DNA of 64,000 bases from Medakamo hakoo (GCA_026636295.1 CP089459.1:868001-932000); one strand, 5' to 3'; shown: positions 1-10,259, counted from the stretch's first letter. The notes: generated by a model from the sequence alone, not told the origin. Program-made: numbers and translations.

Positions 1-300
1 GCCGCCGCCCTGCCCACAGCCGGTGCGGGCAAAGGTGCCGGCCCGGCGGCGGTCGCCGCCGCCACCAGGCCGGGCGTCCTCCCCACCCAGCCCTGATTTG
101 CGCCGCGGCGTGGGCCCGCCGCTGGACCGAGACGGCGGGCGGGGCGGGCGCTCGGCGGATGAACGCGCGGCGGCGGCGGTGGGTGGCGGCTGGTGCGCCG
201 CCTGCGCAGGCGCCGGCTGGCGCTGCTGCGGTTCCGCTTTCCGGCGCAGGATGCCACTGAACCAGGACTGCCGGGGTGCGGGCGGGTCCGCGGGCGACAT
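1..300 (-). CDS. N-terminal part of an unidentified protein, runs off the left edge
   Basis: An ATG at 300 (minus strand) opens 100 codons without a stop to the window edge. The first residues are MSPADPPAPRQSWFSGILRR, followed by a Pro/Ala/Gln/Arg/Gly-rich low-complexity stretch. I do not recognise a family. Support for a real start is positional: a 12-base A tract on the coding strand lies about 50 bases upstream (349-360), as at several better supported genes here, and the neighbouring TBC gene ends well away. In GC-rich DNA 100 open codons alone is weak evidence. It could be the first exon of a larger gene or a spurious reading frame. Confidence 0.4.
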   Translation of the reverse strand, partial: MSPADPPAPRQSWFSGILRRKAEPQQRQPAPAQAAHQPPPTAAAARSSAERPPRPPSRSSGGPTPRRKSGLGGEDARPGGGGDRRRAGTFARTGCGQGGG

Positions 301-1034
301 GGCAGTCGCGGCCGTGGGTGGTGGGACGGACGTCTTGTACAGGCTGTGTTTTTTTTTTTTGGACGGGGGGCGGGAAGGCGAGGAGAGGAGTGGTGAGCGT
401 GCGTGGGCGCGCGAAAAAGCGAGCGCAGCGCACAGAAAAGGCGCGCGCGGGCGGCTGCAGGCCATGCGCACGTGCTCCACCACCATCCCACACTAATCGC
501 CGATGCCCACTTATCTCACAACAGTGCGGAGCGAGGCCTGGCACGGCGTGTGGCCGCGGCAAAACGGGGCGGCGGGCAACGCTTGGCCGCGGACGCAGCG
601 TGCCCAGTCACCTCTGCAATCGACCGGCCCACAAAAGAGCCCCGGCCGGGCAGCCACGGACCGCCGTTCCTCCACTCCCTCCCACCTGAACGACATGCCC
701 ACACCCTGGGCATGCCGTGCGTGTCAAGTCTGTGTGCCAAGGTCTCACCTCGAGGTGTACAGCGCGTGGCACGACCGGCGCTCGCCGGACGGGCGCCGCT
801 CCGCCGACGTCCGCCGCGACGCGCCGGGTGACCGGCCACGGCCTCGCGGGAGGGACGACGAGCCGGGGCGCATGCAGGGGCTCAGAGAGGTGCGTGGGCG
901 CCTGGGCGTGAGGTCGCGAGGGGGGGGGGGGGGGGCGGGACGCCCCGCGTCGACGCCGTCTGCAAGGGGGGCCAGAGTTCGCGGTTTTGGGGACCCCCTC
1001 GGCTCAACCACACCTCATTGCGCCCATCCTTTTT
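301..1034. other. Intergenic, 734 bp, no supported gene
   Basis: The stretch lies between the start of the left-edge gene and the 3' end of the TBC gene. It holds a T12 tract (349-360) that may belong to the promoter of the left-edge gene, and a G16 run (920-935) just downstream of the TBC stop. Open frames here show no recognisable domain or convincing composition. Confidence 0.6.
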
Positions 1035-3431
1035 TCACCCGCCCGTCCGCCGGCCCAGCAGCCCCCGCCAACTCCTCCTCGCCGGCTGCTGCCCGCCCCC
1101 ACCCCCACCCGCTTCCGCGGCCGCCACCCGGCCCGCCAGCCCCGCCAACAGCTCGTCCTTCTCGGCCAGCAGCGCCTTCCTCAGCCCGAGCGCGGCGCGG
1201 GCCGACGCGGCGCGCGCGGCCGCGCCGGCCGCCGCCGTCGCCGCCGCGTCCGCGGCGGCTCGAGCCGCGGCCGCACGGGCCGCACCGGCCCGAGCACCGG
1301 CAGCCGCGGCGGCTTGTGCCGCGCGCGCGCACGTCAGCTCACCCCGCGCGGCAGCGGCGGCGGCGGCCGCGTCTGCCGCGGCCGCGGTCGCCGTGGTTTG
1401 CAGGGCGACGGCGGCGGCCACCTCCCCACGCAGGGCGTCTGCCAGCGCCGCCAGGCGCTGGGCAGCCGCGCTCGTCGGCGGGGGTGGTGGAGGGTCGGGG
1501 GCGGGAGGGTCGGCCGCGGCGGTCCCGCCGCCGCCGCCGCCGCCCCTGCCCCGCCGCGGCCGGGCAATTTCCAGCACCGCCGCCGCCGCGCCACCGCCGT
1601 CGGTCAGCGGTCCTTGCAGCGGCGGGTACATGGCGCCGCGCACTGCTGTGGGCGGGCGGGGCGGAGACAGCGCGCACGAGCCGCCGCCGTCGCCGCCGCC
1701 GCCGCCGCCGCTGGGCACGACGGGCCCGCTGGGCGGGCCCGCCCGCGCGAGGTGGGCCAGCGTCGCGGCGGTGAACGCCTCCACGCCGCCCTCCCAGGCG
1801 GGCGGGACGTACCACTGGACGGGCTCCAGCCGGATGTGCGGCGGCGGACCGGGCTCTCGCATTGGCGCTGCTGCTGCTGCTGCGGCGGCGGCCGCGGCGG
1901 CAAAGGGCGACGGCAGGGGCGGCGCGGCCGACGGGGAGGGCGGCGCCCGCCCGCCACCCCCGCCGCGCCCGCCCCCCCGCCCCGTCACCGCTTCCCGCTC
2001 CGCCGCGGCCGCACTCCTCAACCGCGCCACCGCGGACGCCGGCACCCGGCGCGGGCCGTACCCCGCCCACGCCGTGTCCACCAGGCGAGAACCGTCAAAG
2101 GCGGCGGGGGCCATCGCGGCGAGCGCCGCCTGCGCGTCGGCGCCGTCCTTGGACGCCGCCAGCGCGCGCGCGTACACGTCGACCAGGGCCAGGCCCACCC
2201 GCAGCAGGACGGCCGCCCCGCCCGCACGCCCGCGCGCCAGCAGCAGCGTGTCCCACACCCGGGCGGCGGTCTCCAGCGGCAGGGCGCCGACAAAGGCGGA
2301 ACAAAACCAGCGGCCCGCGGGCGCGGCCAGGTCCGCGCCCGCGCCGCCCAGCGTGGACGCCAAGCCCGGAAACTCGGCGGACGCCAGGGCGGCGAAGGCG
2401 GCCGCGTCCCCCGCGGGCGCGGCCATGTCGTGCGTGAAGTAGCCGGGCAGGACGTCTTCCACCAGGGACGCCAGCCCCCAGAACGCGGCTTCCTCGGGCA
2501 GGAAGAGCAGCAGCAGGGCGCCGCAGTGCGACATGCCCTGGCAGTAGCCGACGGCCGGGTTGCGGCGGGCGTACGCGCCCAGGAGGCGGCGCAAGGCGGC
2601 CCGGCCGGTCGGGGCGGTGAGGGGCGGGGGGCGGAGGGCCGGCGGCGTCGTGGGCGGCGGTGGGGTCGGCGGGGCGTCGGCCGCCCGCGCGCCGCCCTCC
2701 CCGTCCGCGCCGCCCTCCCCGTCCAGGACGGGGTGGCCGGGCAGCGTGCGCGGCAGGTCTTTGGCCGCCTGAGCATCCCAGTCGTCCGCGGCGGCGGCCC
2801 AGGTGGAGGCGGCAGACGCCGTGGCGGCGTCGGCGTCGGCGTCGGCGGCCCCACCCCCACCCCCGCCGCCGCCGCGCCCGGCCCGCCCCGCGTCCGACGC
2901 CTGGACCGCCGCGACGAGGGCCGGGTACGGCGCGGCCGGGCCCGCGGCCGGCGGCGGTGATGCCGGTGCCGGCGTCCCAGCCCCGAGCGCGTCCCTCTTC
3001 TTGGCGGCCACCCCCAGGAAAGCCGCCCACAGCCGGCCGCGCAGCGGCAGCGGCGCGCCCGCCTGGGCCAGCGCGCGCAAGCGCGGCAGCCACGGCGGGC
3101 CCGCGCCCGGCCCGCCCCCTTCCTCATCCTCTTCCGCGCCGCCGCCTGCGGCACGCCAGGCGTCCAGGCCGGCTTCCAGGGCGTCCAGCCCTGCGGAGAC
3201 GGCGTCGTCGTCGTCGGGCCCGGGCGCGGCCGCCAGGCCTTCCTCACTGGTCGTGCGGCGCGGGGGGCCTGGCCCACCGGTCCTCCGGCCGAGCTCGCCC
3301 AGGAACGCCCGCCACCGCGTCGTGCGGTCCGCCTCCTCCGCCGTCCAAACAGGCACGTACTGGGCGTACAGGTCGCCCAAGTCGGCCGCGGCCAGCGGGT
3401 CGTCGCCGCCCGGGTTGGCGAAGGCGGCCAT
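1035..3431 (-). CDS. TBC-domain Rab GTPase-activating protein
   Basis: Single-exon gene of 798 codons; the product should stimulate GTP hydrolysis by a Rab in membrane traffic. Both catalytic fingers of the TBC fold are visible. The arginine finger lies in KDLPRT (around residue 225, IxxDxxR-like) and the glutamine finger in GYCQGM (around 295). They are followed by the helical part containing WGLASLVEDVLPGYF and RVWDTLLL. Acidic and Gly/Pro inserts split the domain. The last 120 residues are an Ala/Arg coiled coil ending in a basic tail. The start is the ATG at 3431, directly preceded by nine A on the coding strand (T10 at 3431-3440). The codons before it do not resemble protein. The Rab partner cannot be told from sequence. 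Confidence 0.88.
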   Translation of the reverse strand: MAAFANPGGDDPLAAADLGDLYAQYVPVWTAEEADRTTRWRAFLGELGRRTGGPGPPRRTTSEEGLAAAPGPDDDDAVSAGLDALEAGLDAWRAAGGGAEEDEEGGGPGAGPPWLPRLRALAQAGAPLPLRGRLWAAFLGVAAKKRDALGAGTPAPASPPPAAGPAAPYPALVAAVQASDAGRAGRGGGGGGGGAADADADAATASAASTWAAAADDWDAQAAKDLPRTLPGHPVLDGEGGADGEGGARAADAPPTPPPPTTPPALRPPPLTAPTGRAALRRLLGAYARRNPAVGYCQGMSHCGALLLLFLPEEAAFWGLASLVEDVLPGYFTHDMAAPAGDAAAFAALASAEFPGLASTLGGAGADLAAPAGRWFCSAFVGALPLETAARVWDTLLLARGRAGGAAVLLRVGLALVDVYARALAASKDGADAQAALAAMAPAAFDGSRLVDTAWAGYGPRRVPASAVARLRSAAAAEREAVTGRGGGRGGGGGRAPPSPSAAPPLPSPFAAAAAAAAAAAAPMREPGPPPHIRLEPVQWYVPPAWEGGVEAFTAATLAHLARAGPPSGPVVPSGGGGGGDGGGSCALSPPRPPTAVRGAMYPPLQGPLTDGGGAAAAVLEIARPRRGRGGGGGGGTAAADPPAPDPPPPPPTSAAAQRLAALADALRGEVAAAVALQTTATAAAADAAAAAAAARGELTCARAAQAAAAAGARAGAARAAAARAAADAAATAAAGAAARAASARAALGLRKALLAEKDELLAGLAGRVAAAEAGGGGGGQQPARRSWRGLLGRRTGG

Positions 3432-3811
3432 TTTTTTTTTGGATGGGTGGAGGCGCAGCCCTTCTCTGGACGCGGCGCGCGCAGTGCGGTGCGAAACGAT
3501 TGCCTCGCCGCCGGCGGCGAAGGAGCCGTCCGGTAGCCCGGCCGTCGATGTGCGCGGATGGGCCAGTCCTTGCCCGACGCCGTGAGATGCGTGTGAAGCC
3601 GCGTCAGGCCCGCGAGCGCGCGTGGGCGGGGGCGCGCAAAGGCAATGTGGAGCCCGACCGACCTGCACTCGTTTGTGCAAAGGAGCACACTCGTTTTGCA
3701 ACGAACCTGCGCTCCCCACCCCACCCCTCCACGCACGCACGCGTCTAGAACCCTACCGCGCCCCTCACCCGGCAGCGGATGAAACTACATGCACAGGCCC
3801 CCTCCTCCCTC
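3432..3811. other. Intergenic, 380 bp, upstream region of the TBC gene
   Basis: The region runs from the TBC start to the stop of the next minus-strand gene. It begins with the T10 tract abutting the TBC start codon and otherwise holds mixed sequence with no supported reading frame or RNA gene. Confidence 0.5.
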
Positions 3812-5153
3812 CTACGACGACCCCGCACTCCCACCACCCACGACGCCGGCCACCGCGTCCACGACCGACGGCGGCGGCGGCAGCAGCCCGCCGCCCAACG
3901 AGCTCGCGGAAATCCACGCGCAGTACAGCACCCCCACCACGTTGGCGAACAGGATGCGCAAGTCGCCCGGGATGACGGAGAAGGCGAGGGCGTTGGCCGC
4001 GGGCCAGATCGCGTAATTCTTGGCGAGCGTCGACGCAAAGTGCGCCTGGAGGAAGGAGAACGCCGCTTCGGGCGCGCCTTCCGCGCACTTGAGGAAGAGG
4101 AAGAGCAGGGCGGTGGACAGGGGCGCGAACAGCAGCTGATCGATGGCGAGCTTGGCCGCGACGGTGGCGACGGGCGTGGCCAGGCGGACGCGGGCGTCGA
4201 GCGTGCGGTGCAGCAAGTGGCCGGCGGGCCCGCCCCAGATCAGGCCGAACGAGGCCAGGCGCAGGTTGCGGGCGAGCGAGAAGGGCGCGCCTCCCGCGGC
4301 TTGGGCGAGGGCGTCGCCCAGGACGCCGCCTGTTGCGGGTGGGGGGTGGGGGGTGTGGGGGGTGGCGGTGGGGGTGGGGGTGGATGGAGCGGGTCTCCCG
4401 ACAGCTATCGCGCCGTTTTCCCCCGTCGTCGTCCGGCGACCAGACGCCCTCGCCGGGCCAGAGGCGTTTGCCTCTGTGCGTGCGCGCGCACGTGTGGCCC
4501 CTTCAGGTCCACACGCCTCGAGGCGTGGTGTGTCGTGGCGGGCCCGGGAGCCTCTGGCGGTCGCGGCGCCGTGCATTGCTTTGCCCTCGGTCGTGCGACG
4601 GCCGGACAAAAAAAAAACGGCGAGAGTGTGAGGACGGTGCCTCGCCCGGGACACGCTTCCAAGCCGGCTCCGGGCCTGCGCGCGGCGGGTCCAGGGCACC
4701 GCTGACAGGGGGGAGGGCGCACCAGCGCCGTGCGGCGGACCTCCCCGCCCCACGTGCGCTCTCGTTCCCCAAACCCCGCCAGCACACGCCCGGCCACCCA
4801 CACCCACACGCACCGACAAAGCACGTCAACGCCTTCGTGAGGACGGGCCGGTCTTCCAGGGCGGCCAGGTACTTCTCCCACAGACCCTGCGACGGCGGGC
4901 ATGGGCGGCCGCCGGGCACGCGGCGCGCGTGCTGGGGACGGGAGGGCGTGGCCGGCGGCGTGCGGCCGGTCGTGCGCCGCAGGGCGGCGGCCGCGGCCGC
5001 GGCCGCCCGGTCCGCGTCCGAGCCCGCGCCGGCGGCGGTGCGGTACATGGCTAGCGGCTGTAGCAGCGGGCGAGCGTGCAGGCGGTTCGGTGACGGCGTC
5101 GGGCGCAGGGGCAGGGTGGCAGCGGCGAGGCGGAGGCGGCCCAGCGCCCGCAT
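3812..5153 (-). CDS. MPV17/PMP22-family organellar membrane protein
   Basis: Two exons, 5153-4814 and 4329-3812, with a 484-bp intron (donor GTGCGTGT, acceptor CAACAG). The join gives TKALTCFVGGVLGDALAQ, the family's first helix. Family hallmarks follow: GLIWGGPAGHLLHRTLD, KNYAIWPAANALAFSVIP and a closing VVGVLYCAWIS. About four membrane helices are expected. The start at 5153 is preferred over the Met at 5048 because the 35 residues between are Arg/Leu/Ala/Pro-rich and look like an organellar targeting peptide. MPV17 relatives sit in the mitochondrial inner membrane or peroxisome and are linked to channel activity; the substrate is unknown. An A10 tract lies in the intron (4608-4617). Confidence 0.85.
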
Positions 5154-5703
5154 AGAAGAGGCGAAGGTTTGGGATGGGGGGGGGGGGGTCTGTCGGAGCG
5201 AATGCAGCCTCCGCTTTGTTCGCAAACACGGGCGCGTTTGTCGGTGGGCGGGCGACAACCACCCACGCCCACTGGTTGCGGACAACACGCGCACTGTGCG
5301 TGGGAGGGGGTTGCGGGCAGGGGTGCGCGCCGACCGCCTCGACGGCGGGCCGGCAAGGGGGCGAACGGCGGGGCAAGGATTCTGGAATAGCGGGCGGGCG
5401 GGCCTGGAAGAACCGGGGTGTGGGTTTGCCCCTTGCCTACACACCTTTTCACGGCACATTTGGCGCGGCGGGAGCAGGGAGCCCCGGCCCGTGCGTGCTT
5501 CAAACGCACACGCCAGGGCGCCGCGCACATCTGGGGTGACCCAGGAGCATTGCTGGGTGGCGTGCGTCCCCCCTCGTGCACACGACGCACGGCCGCCCCG
5601 CAGGCTTTGTGCTCAGCCGGTGGGCCGCGCGCGCGCGTGCCCTCGACCACACCACCCCCGCCGCCGCCGCCGCCCCCCCCCCCCATTTTTTATCCACCCG
5701 CGC
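5154..5703. promoter_or_regulatory. Divergent intergenic region between MPV17-like and PROPPIN genes
   Basis: These 550 bp must contain both 5' regions. A G13 run (5176-5188) lies just upstream of the MPV17-like start. A C12 run followed by ATTTTTT (5673-5690) lies just upstream of the PROPPIN start. No TATA-like box or supported gene was seen. Confidence 0.5.
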
Positions 5704-7101
5704 ATGCCCCTCTCCCGCCCCGACGCCGACGATGGCGGCCTCCTGTACGCGGGCTTCAACCAGGACGGGTCGGCCCTGGCCCTGACGGACGCGACCGGCG
5801 TCCGCGTCATCTCCCTGGAAACGCACGCGGCCTGCTACGGCTCCGACCTGGGCGCGCTGCGCATCGCGGAAATGTTGCACACCTCGTCCCTGCTGGCCTA
5901 CGTGGGCGCGGGCCACGCGCCCGGCCTGTCCCCGCGCGTCCTGGCCCTGGCCAACACGGCGCGCGGCGGGGCCACCATCGCCGAACTGCCGTTTGCGGCC
6001 GCCGTGGTCCGCGTGTGCCTCAACCGGGCGAGGCTGGTGGTGCTGACCGCGTCGGGGGCGGCGCACGTCCATGCGTTGGAGTCGCTGGAGGCGCTGGCCG
6101 TCCTGCCGTGTGGGCGAGGAGGCGTGGCAGCCCTGACGGACGGCCTGGGCGGCGACCGGGGCGCGGCCGGGCGCCTGGCCCTGGCCGCGCCGGGCCCGCC
6201 CGGCGCGCCGGGGTCGCGCCACCCCCCCTCCAGCGGCCGCGTCCGCGTGTTTGAACTGCGCGACGCGCCTCGGTCGCCCGGGCCGGGCGGCGGGGCCGGC
6301 GCCCTGACGCCGTCCGTCGAGCTGGCCGCCCACCGGTCGTCCCTGGCGGCGTCCGCCTGGTCGGCCGACGGCGGGCTGCTCGCGACCGCGGGCGGCCGTG
6401 GCACGGTCGTCCGGGTGTGGTCGCTGCCGGCGGGCACGCTGGCCGGCGCGTTCAGGCGGGGCACATCGCCCGCCCGCATCACGGACCTGGCGTTTGGGCC
6501 GGCGGCGACCGCCACCGGCCGGCCGGCCGTCCTGGCGGCGGCGACCGCGCACGCGTCTGTCCACCTGTTCCGTCTGGGGGGTGGGGGTGGGGGAGGGCCG
6601 GACGGAGGCGCGCCCGGCCGTCCGTCCGCCGCCCTGGCCTCGTTCGCCCCGCCGTCCGTCGCCGCGTCCCTACTCCCACGCCGGGCCGACGCGGTCGTCC
6701 GCCTGCCCGCGCCCACGGCCGCCGCGATCGTGGCGGTGCACCGCGCGCGCGACCGGCTGGGCAGCCTGGTCGGAGACGGGCCAGGCCTGGACGGGGAGGA
6801 GGGGGAAGGCGGCGGCGAGACCCCGCCCGCTGCCACGTCGACGGGCGACTCCGCCGGCGTGACCGTGTGCGTCGTCACGGCGGAGGGCGTGCTCTACGAG
6901 TGGGGCGTGACGTGGGCGGGCGGCAGTGGTGGGAGCGGGCGGAGGAGCAGCACGGGCGGCGGCGCGGTCGCGCGCGTCGCGGCCTGGGCCAAAGGGCGGG
7001 CTGGTGGTGGTGGTGGCGGCAGCGAGTCCGGGTGCGGTGGAGGTGGGGCGACGATCTCACTGGAGCGGGAGTTGTTTGTCGGGCGGGCGGGCGGCGTGTA
7101 G
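5704..7101 (+). CDS. PROPPIN (ATG18/WIPI-type) WD40 beta-propeller
   Basis: Intronless, 465 residues. The protein opens with YAGFNQDGSALALTDATGV, the first blade typical of the family, and has the lipid-binding FRRG signature in GAFRRGTSPARITDLAFGP (around residue 250). This loop binds PI3P or PI(3,5)P2, recruiting autophagy factors to the phagophore or endosome. Later blades contain Gly/Pro-rich expansions and the C-terminus is Gly-rich. The ATG at 5704 is chosen because homology starts 14 codons later and the upstream sequence is non-protein-like. Whether it is closer to ATG18, ATG21 or HSV2/WIPI3 cannot be decided by eye. Confidence 0.87.
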   Translation: MPLSRPDADDGGLLYAGFNQDGSALALTDATGVRVISLETHAACYGSDLGALRIAEMLHTSSLLAYVGAGHAPGLSPRVLALANTARGGATIAELPFAAAVVRVCLNRARLVVLTASGAAHVHALESLEALAVLPCGRGGVAALTDGLGGDRGAAGRLALAAPGPPGAPGSRHPPSSGRVRVFELRDAPRSPGPGGGAGALTPSVELAAHRSSLAASAWSADGGLLATAGGRGTVVRVWSLPAGTLAGAFRRGTSPARITDLAFGPAATATGRPAVLAAATAHASVHLFRLGGGGGGGPDGGAPGRPSAALASFAPPSVAASLLPRRADAVVRLPAPTAAAIVAVHRARDRLGSLVGDGPGLDGEEGEGGGETPPAATSTGDSAGVTVCVVTAEGVLYEWGVTWAGGSGGSGRRSSTGGGAVARVAAWAKGRAGGGGGGSESGCGGGGATISLERELFVGRAGGV

Positions 7102-7383
7102 TTTTTTGAGCGGGTCGGTCGAGGTTGCCAGAGCGGGCGCGCGCACGCCGCCCTCACACTCTCTTTTCGCGCCCGCCAGGCCGTCGTGTCCCGCGGGTTC
7201 TGAGCTTCCACACGCCCAGGTGGTCGAGCTGCACACCGCACGCTACCCACCCACCACGGCCTGAGCCTCGGCAGGAGAGCCCCCCCCAGCCGCCGCGCCA
7301 AACCAATTACCGGCGTCGGCGACGCTGCATTCGGCCCGCCGTTTTTCTTTTCCTGCTCTTCGCACCCACGCCCCCACCCCGCC

Positions 7384-8201
7384 ATGAGCGCCTGGTACCA
7401 GTGGCTGCTGGACTGGCTGCGCAGGTACGCGTGTGTGGTGTGCTCGAGATGAGGAGCCGGGCGCGCCTCCTCTGTTCTCTCTCTCACGCCCCCCCCTTCC
7501 ACCCGGCCCCACCATCATGCCCCGCCCCCGTCCTCCCCCTCTCTGTGCGCAGCCTGTTCTTCAACAAGGAACTCGAGCTGTCCCTGGTCGGCTTGCAGAA
7601 CGCGGGGAAGACGTCGCTGGCGACGGTGCTGGCCAATGGCGAATTCCAAGAGGTGAGGAATGGAGGGATGGAAGGGGACGGGCGGGGGGTGGTCGTTTTT
7701 TTTGCCAACCCCGCGCTCGCGTCGTGCGCCTGCGCGCCTGGATGGAAACAAAGTCACGCGCGCGCGCCCTGCCTCCCTCACCCAACCCCGCAGGACATGA
7801 TCCCCACCGTCGGCTTCAACATGCGCAAAGTCTCGCGCGGCGGCGTCACCTTCAAAGTCTGGGACCTGGGCGGGCAGCCCCGGTTCCGGGCGATGTGGGA
7901 GCGGTACTGCCGCGGCGTCGGCGCGGTCGTCTTTGTCGTCGACGCCGCGGACGGCGCCTCCTTCCCGGCGTCCCGGTCCGAACTGCACGATTTGCTGGCG
8001 CGGCCGTCGCTGGCGGGCGTGCCGCTCCTCGTCCTGGCCAACAAAGCGGACTTGCAGGGCGCCGCCCCTGCCGCGGACGTCGTGGACGCGCTCGACCTGC
8101 GCGCCCTGTCTGGGCGGGAGGTCGCCGCGTACGCGGTGTCGGCGCGGGCGAAAACCAACTTGGACTTGGTGTTGCGGTGGCTGGCGGGGCACGCGCGGTG
8201 A
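7384..8201 (+). CDS. ARL8: ARL8 small GTPase
   Basis: Three exons, 7384-7424, 7553-7652 and 7794-8201, give 182 residues (family about 186). After the join the N-terminus is an amphipathic helix (SAWYQWLLDWLRSLFF) as in ARL8, followed by G1 GLQNAGKTSL, the conserved DMIPTVGFNMRKV switch I region, G3 WDLGGQPRFR, G4 NKAD and a G5-like SARA. ARL8 drives lysosome or vacuole movement and fusion through HOPS and kinesin adaptors in animals; in plants it is also used by tobamoviruses. Introns of 128 and 141 bp fall in the 5' third. The neighbouring autophagy-type PROPPIN is probably coincidence. Confidence 0.96.
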
Positions 8202-8729
8202 AGGGGCGCGCCACCCTTCACCGCAGACTGGGGATGTGAGAGCGCGCAGGTCGGCTTTTTTGTGTGTGTGTTGAGACAAAAGACGAGGCACGAGCGAGGT
8301 TTTGAGTGCAATGAGCACTCTCTGTTTCGTTTTCGGGCGCCCCACTCCCGTTTCCCTCCCCACACCCCACCCGTCCTGCGACCCCTTTGCGTGGGCGCGA
8401 ATCTAGCAGGCTGAGCGCGTGTGGGACCAGAGCGACAGCACGCGGGAGTGCGCTCCCGCCGCCTGCCCTCTCTCGTCTCCTAGCCGCCAGCGCTGCGTGT
8501 CGGCGGCTGTTTTCGTCGCGCTCGCTCCCCGCGTGCGCTGTGGACTGACCCTCGCAAGTCAGTGCATTAGGAGCACGGGCGTGTTCACTACGCTCCGCGC
8601 TTGATTTTGAGGACCGGGTGTGCCTCTGCACGGAGCACGCTCGACGGAAAACGAGCAGAGCCGTCATCGGCCGAGCGCCGCGCCGCACGACCCTCTCTTC
8701 CCCCGACCACACCCACCCCACCCATCATC
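8202..8729. other. Intergenic, 528 bp, no supported gene
   Basis: The stretch lies between ARL8 and the MORN gene, both plus strand. It starts with a short GT-repeat 3' region (TTTTTTGTGTGTGTGTTG near 8255) and ends in a pyrimidine-rich leader before the MORN start. I looked for tRNA B-box sequence and found none. Confidence 0.5.
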
Positions 8730-10259
8730 ATGGCCGACTACGACGACGACGGCGGCGAGCCGGTCCCCGGCTCCCGCCGTGGCAACCGGCACGCCATCTT
8801 TGGTGAAGCCTCCCCCTTTGCGCAGCTGGAGGCCATGGACGACGCGTTGAGCGCGGCCGCGGCCGAAGCCGCGGGCGAGCCGTCCCCCCTCGTCCTCGCG
8901 CGCCCGCCCACCAACCCGGACGGCTCGGGCGGCGTCAACGAACCCGGCTGGTTCCCGGCCTGGGTGGACGGCCTGCGCCGGGCCACGCCGGCCGTCGCGG
9001 CGGGGCGGGCGGCGCCCGCCGAGCCGCAGCGCGCCCTGGCGGCGCACGGCGCGCCGCTCGACCCGTACGCCCCGTTCAAGGGCCTGCCCTCCACGTGGGA
9101 CTCGCACGTGTACGACGACGGCGGCACGTTCGAGGGCCTGGCCTTTGCAGGCCAGCCGCACGGGCCCGGCGTCCTGGTCGCGGGCACGGACGGCGGCGGC
9201 GGCGGCATCGCCGGCCTGGCCCCCGGCGACACGTACGAGGGCGAATTCTACACCGGCTTTGCGCACGGGCTGGGCGCCGCGCGCGTGGGGACGACCCTGT
9301 ACCGGGGCGAGTGGGCCCTGGGCAAGCGCCACGGCTGCGGCGTGCAGCTGGACCTGGGTCCCTTCTTGGACGCCGTCGCGGGCGGGGCCGACCCGGCCGA
9401 CGCGTGGGCGGCGCACAAGGACGAGATCGAAGCGCGCGCGGTGGAGGGGACGTGGGTCGCCGACGCGCTGCTCGCCCGCCCCGCGCCCGACACGCCGGGC
9501 AAGCCGCCGCCGCGCGTCCGCCTGCCCGGGCGCCGCGCGTCCGGTGGCGCGTCCGCCACCCGCCGCCGTGGCCGCGGCGGCGGGGCCGGCGGGGGCGGCG
9601 GCGGGCCCCCCACCATCGCGCTGTGCACGGTGGGCGAGCTCGCCGCGACAGCCGACGAGGTCGACGAAGTGACCGCGCGCGCGCAGCGCTTCACCTACAA
9701 GCCGGGCGGGTCCGTCGTCACGCTGGCCACCCAGGACGAGTCGGGCCTGCCCGCGCCCGTCGCCCAGGACCCGCTGCACTACCCGCACGGCACCAAATTC
9801 CTGGCGCCCGGCCCCCTGGGCCAGTGCTTCGCCCTGCCCGACGACCCGGCCTTGCGCTCGGCCATGGCCGACGTCGCCGAAAGCGTCGGCGCCACCTGGG
9901 ACGACTACAACCTGGACTACGACATCGCGCCCGGCTCGGTGCTGGATGAAGCCCGCACGCTCGCCCGGCGGGACGCCGCGGAAAACCTGGGCGGCATGCG
10001 GCGGGCGGCCGCGCTGTTGGGCCGCCTGGTCCGGTCCGAGTCTGCGAAAGTCCGGTTGGAGGTCGAGCGTGAAGAAGCCGCGGGCGGCGGGCCCGCCGCG
10101 CGTGCGGCGTCCGCCCGCGTCCGCGGTGAAGACGACGTCGGCGCGGACGACCTGGTGGCGAGCAGCGGGCCGGCGTCCCGGTTTGGGTCGCTGTCACTGG
10201 CCGCGCTGCCGGGCGGGCGGCGCGGGTCGTGGTGGGGTGGCGGGCGCCGGGGAGGGTGA
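8730..10259 (+). CDS. MORN-repeat protein with conserved C-terminal region
   Basis: Intronless, 509 residues. Three MORN-type repeats are visible at about residues 128-210 (FEGLAFAGQPHGPGV, YEGEFYTGFAHGLGAARV, YRGEWALGKRHGCGV). A Gly/Arg-rich linker follows, then a compact region with HYPHGTKFLAPGPLGQCFAL and YNLDYDIAPGSVLDEA, and an Arg/Glu-rich helix. MORN repeats usually bind acidic lipids or act as scaffolds. The second half looks like a distinct domain rather than linker. It might relate to plant plastid MORN proteins such as EMB1211, but I could not check that, and the acidic N-terminus (MADYDDDGGEPV) is not a clear transit peptide. Confidence 0.75.
   Translation: MADYDDDGGEPVPGSRRGNRHAIFGEASPFAQLEAMDDALSAAAAEAAGEPSPLVLARPPTNPDGSGGVNEPGWFPAWVDGLRRATPAVAAGRAAPAEPQRALAAHGAPLDPYAPFKGLPSTWDSHVYDDGGTFEGLAFAGQPHGPGVLVAGTDGGGGGIAGLAPGDTYEGEFYTGFAHGLGAARVGTTLYRGEWALGKRHGCGVQLDLGPFLDAVAGGADPADAWAAHKDEIEARAVEGTWVADALLARPAPDTPGKPPPRVRLPGRRASGGASATRRRGRGGGAGGGGGGPPTIALCTVGELAATADEVDEVTARAQRFTYKPGGSVVTLATQDESGLPAPVAQDPLHYPHGTKFLAPGPLGQCFALPDDPALRSAMADVAESVGATWDDYNLDYDIAPGSVLDEARTLARRDAAENLGGMRRAAALLGRLVRSESAKVRLEVEREEAAGGGPAARAASARVRGEDDVGADDLVASSGPASRFGSLSLAALPGGRRGSWWGGGRRGG

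Noticed and set aside
920-935. G16, and G13/G14 runs elsewhere, as telomere-like or recombination sites
   Set aside because: Simple homopolymers without repeat-unit periodicity; no telomeric repeats present.
987-2960. Long plus-strand open frames (about 657 and 474 codons) opposite the TBC gene
   Set aside because: They are Arg/Pro/Ala/Gly-rich mirrors of the real TBC coding strand; no domain, and GC-rich coding DNA leaves antisense frames open.
8419-8604. 61-codon open frame between ARL8 and the MORN gene
   Set aside because: Short, no family, Cys/Ser-rich composition typical of non-coding sequence.
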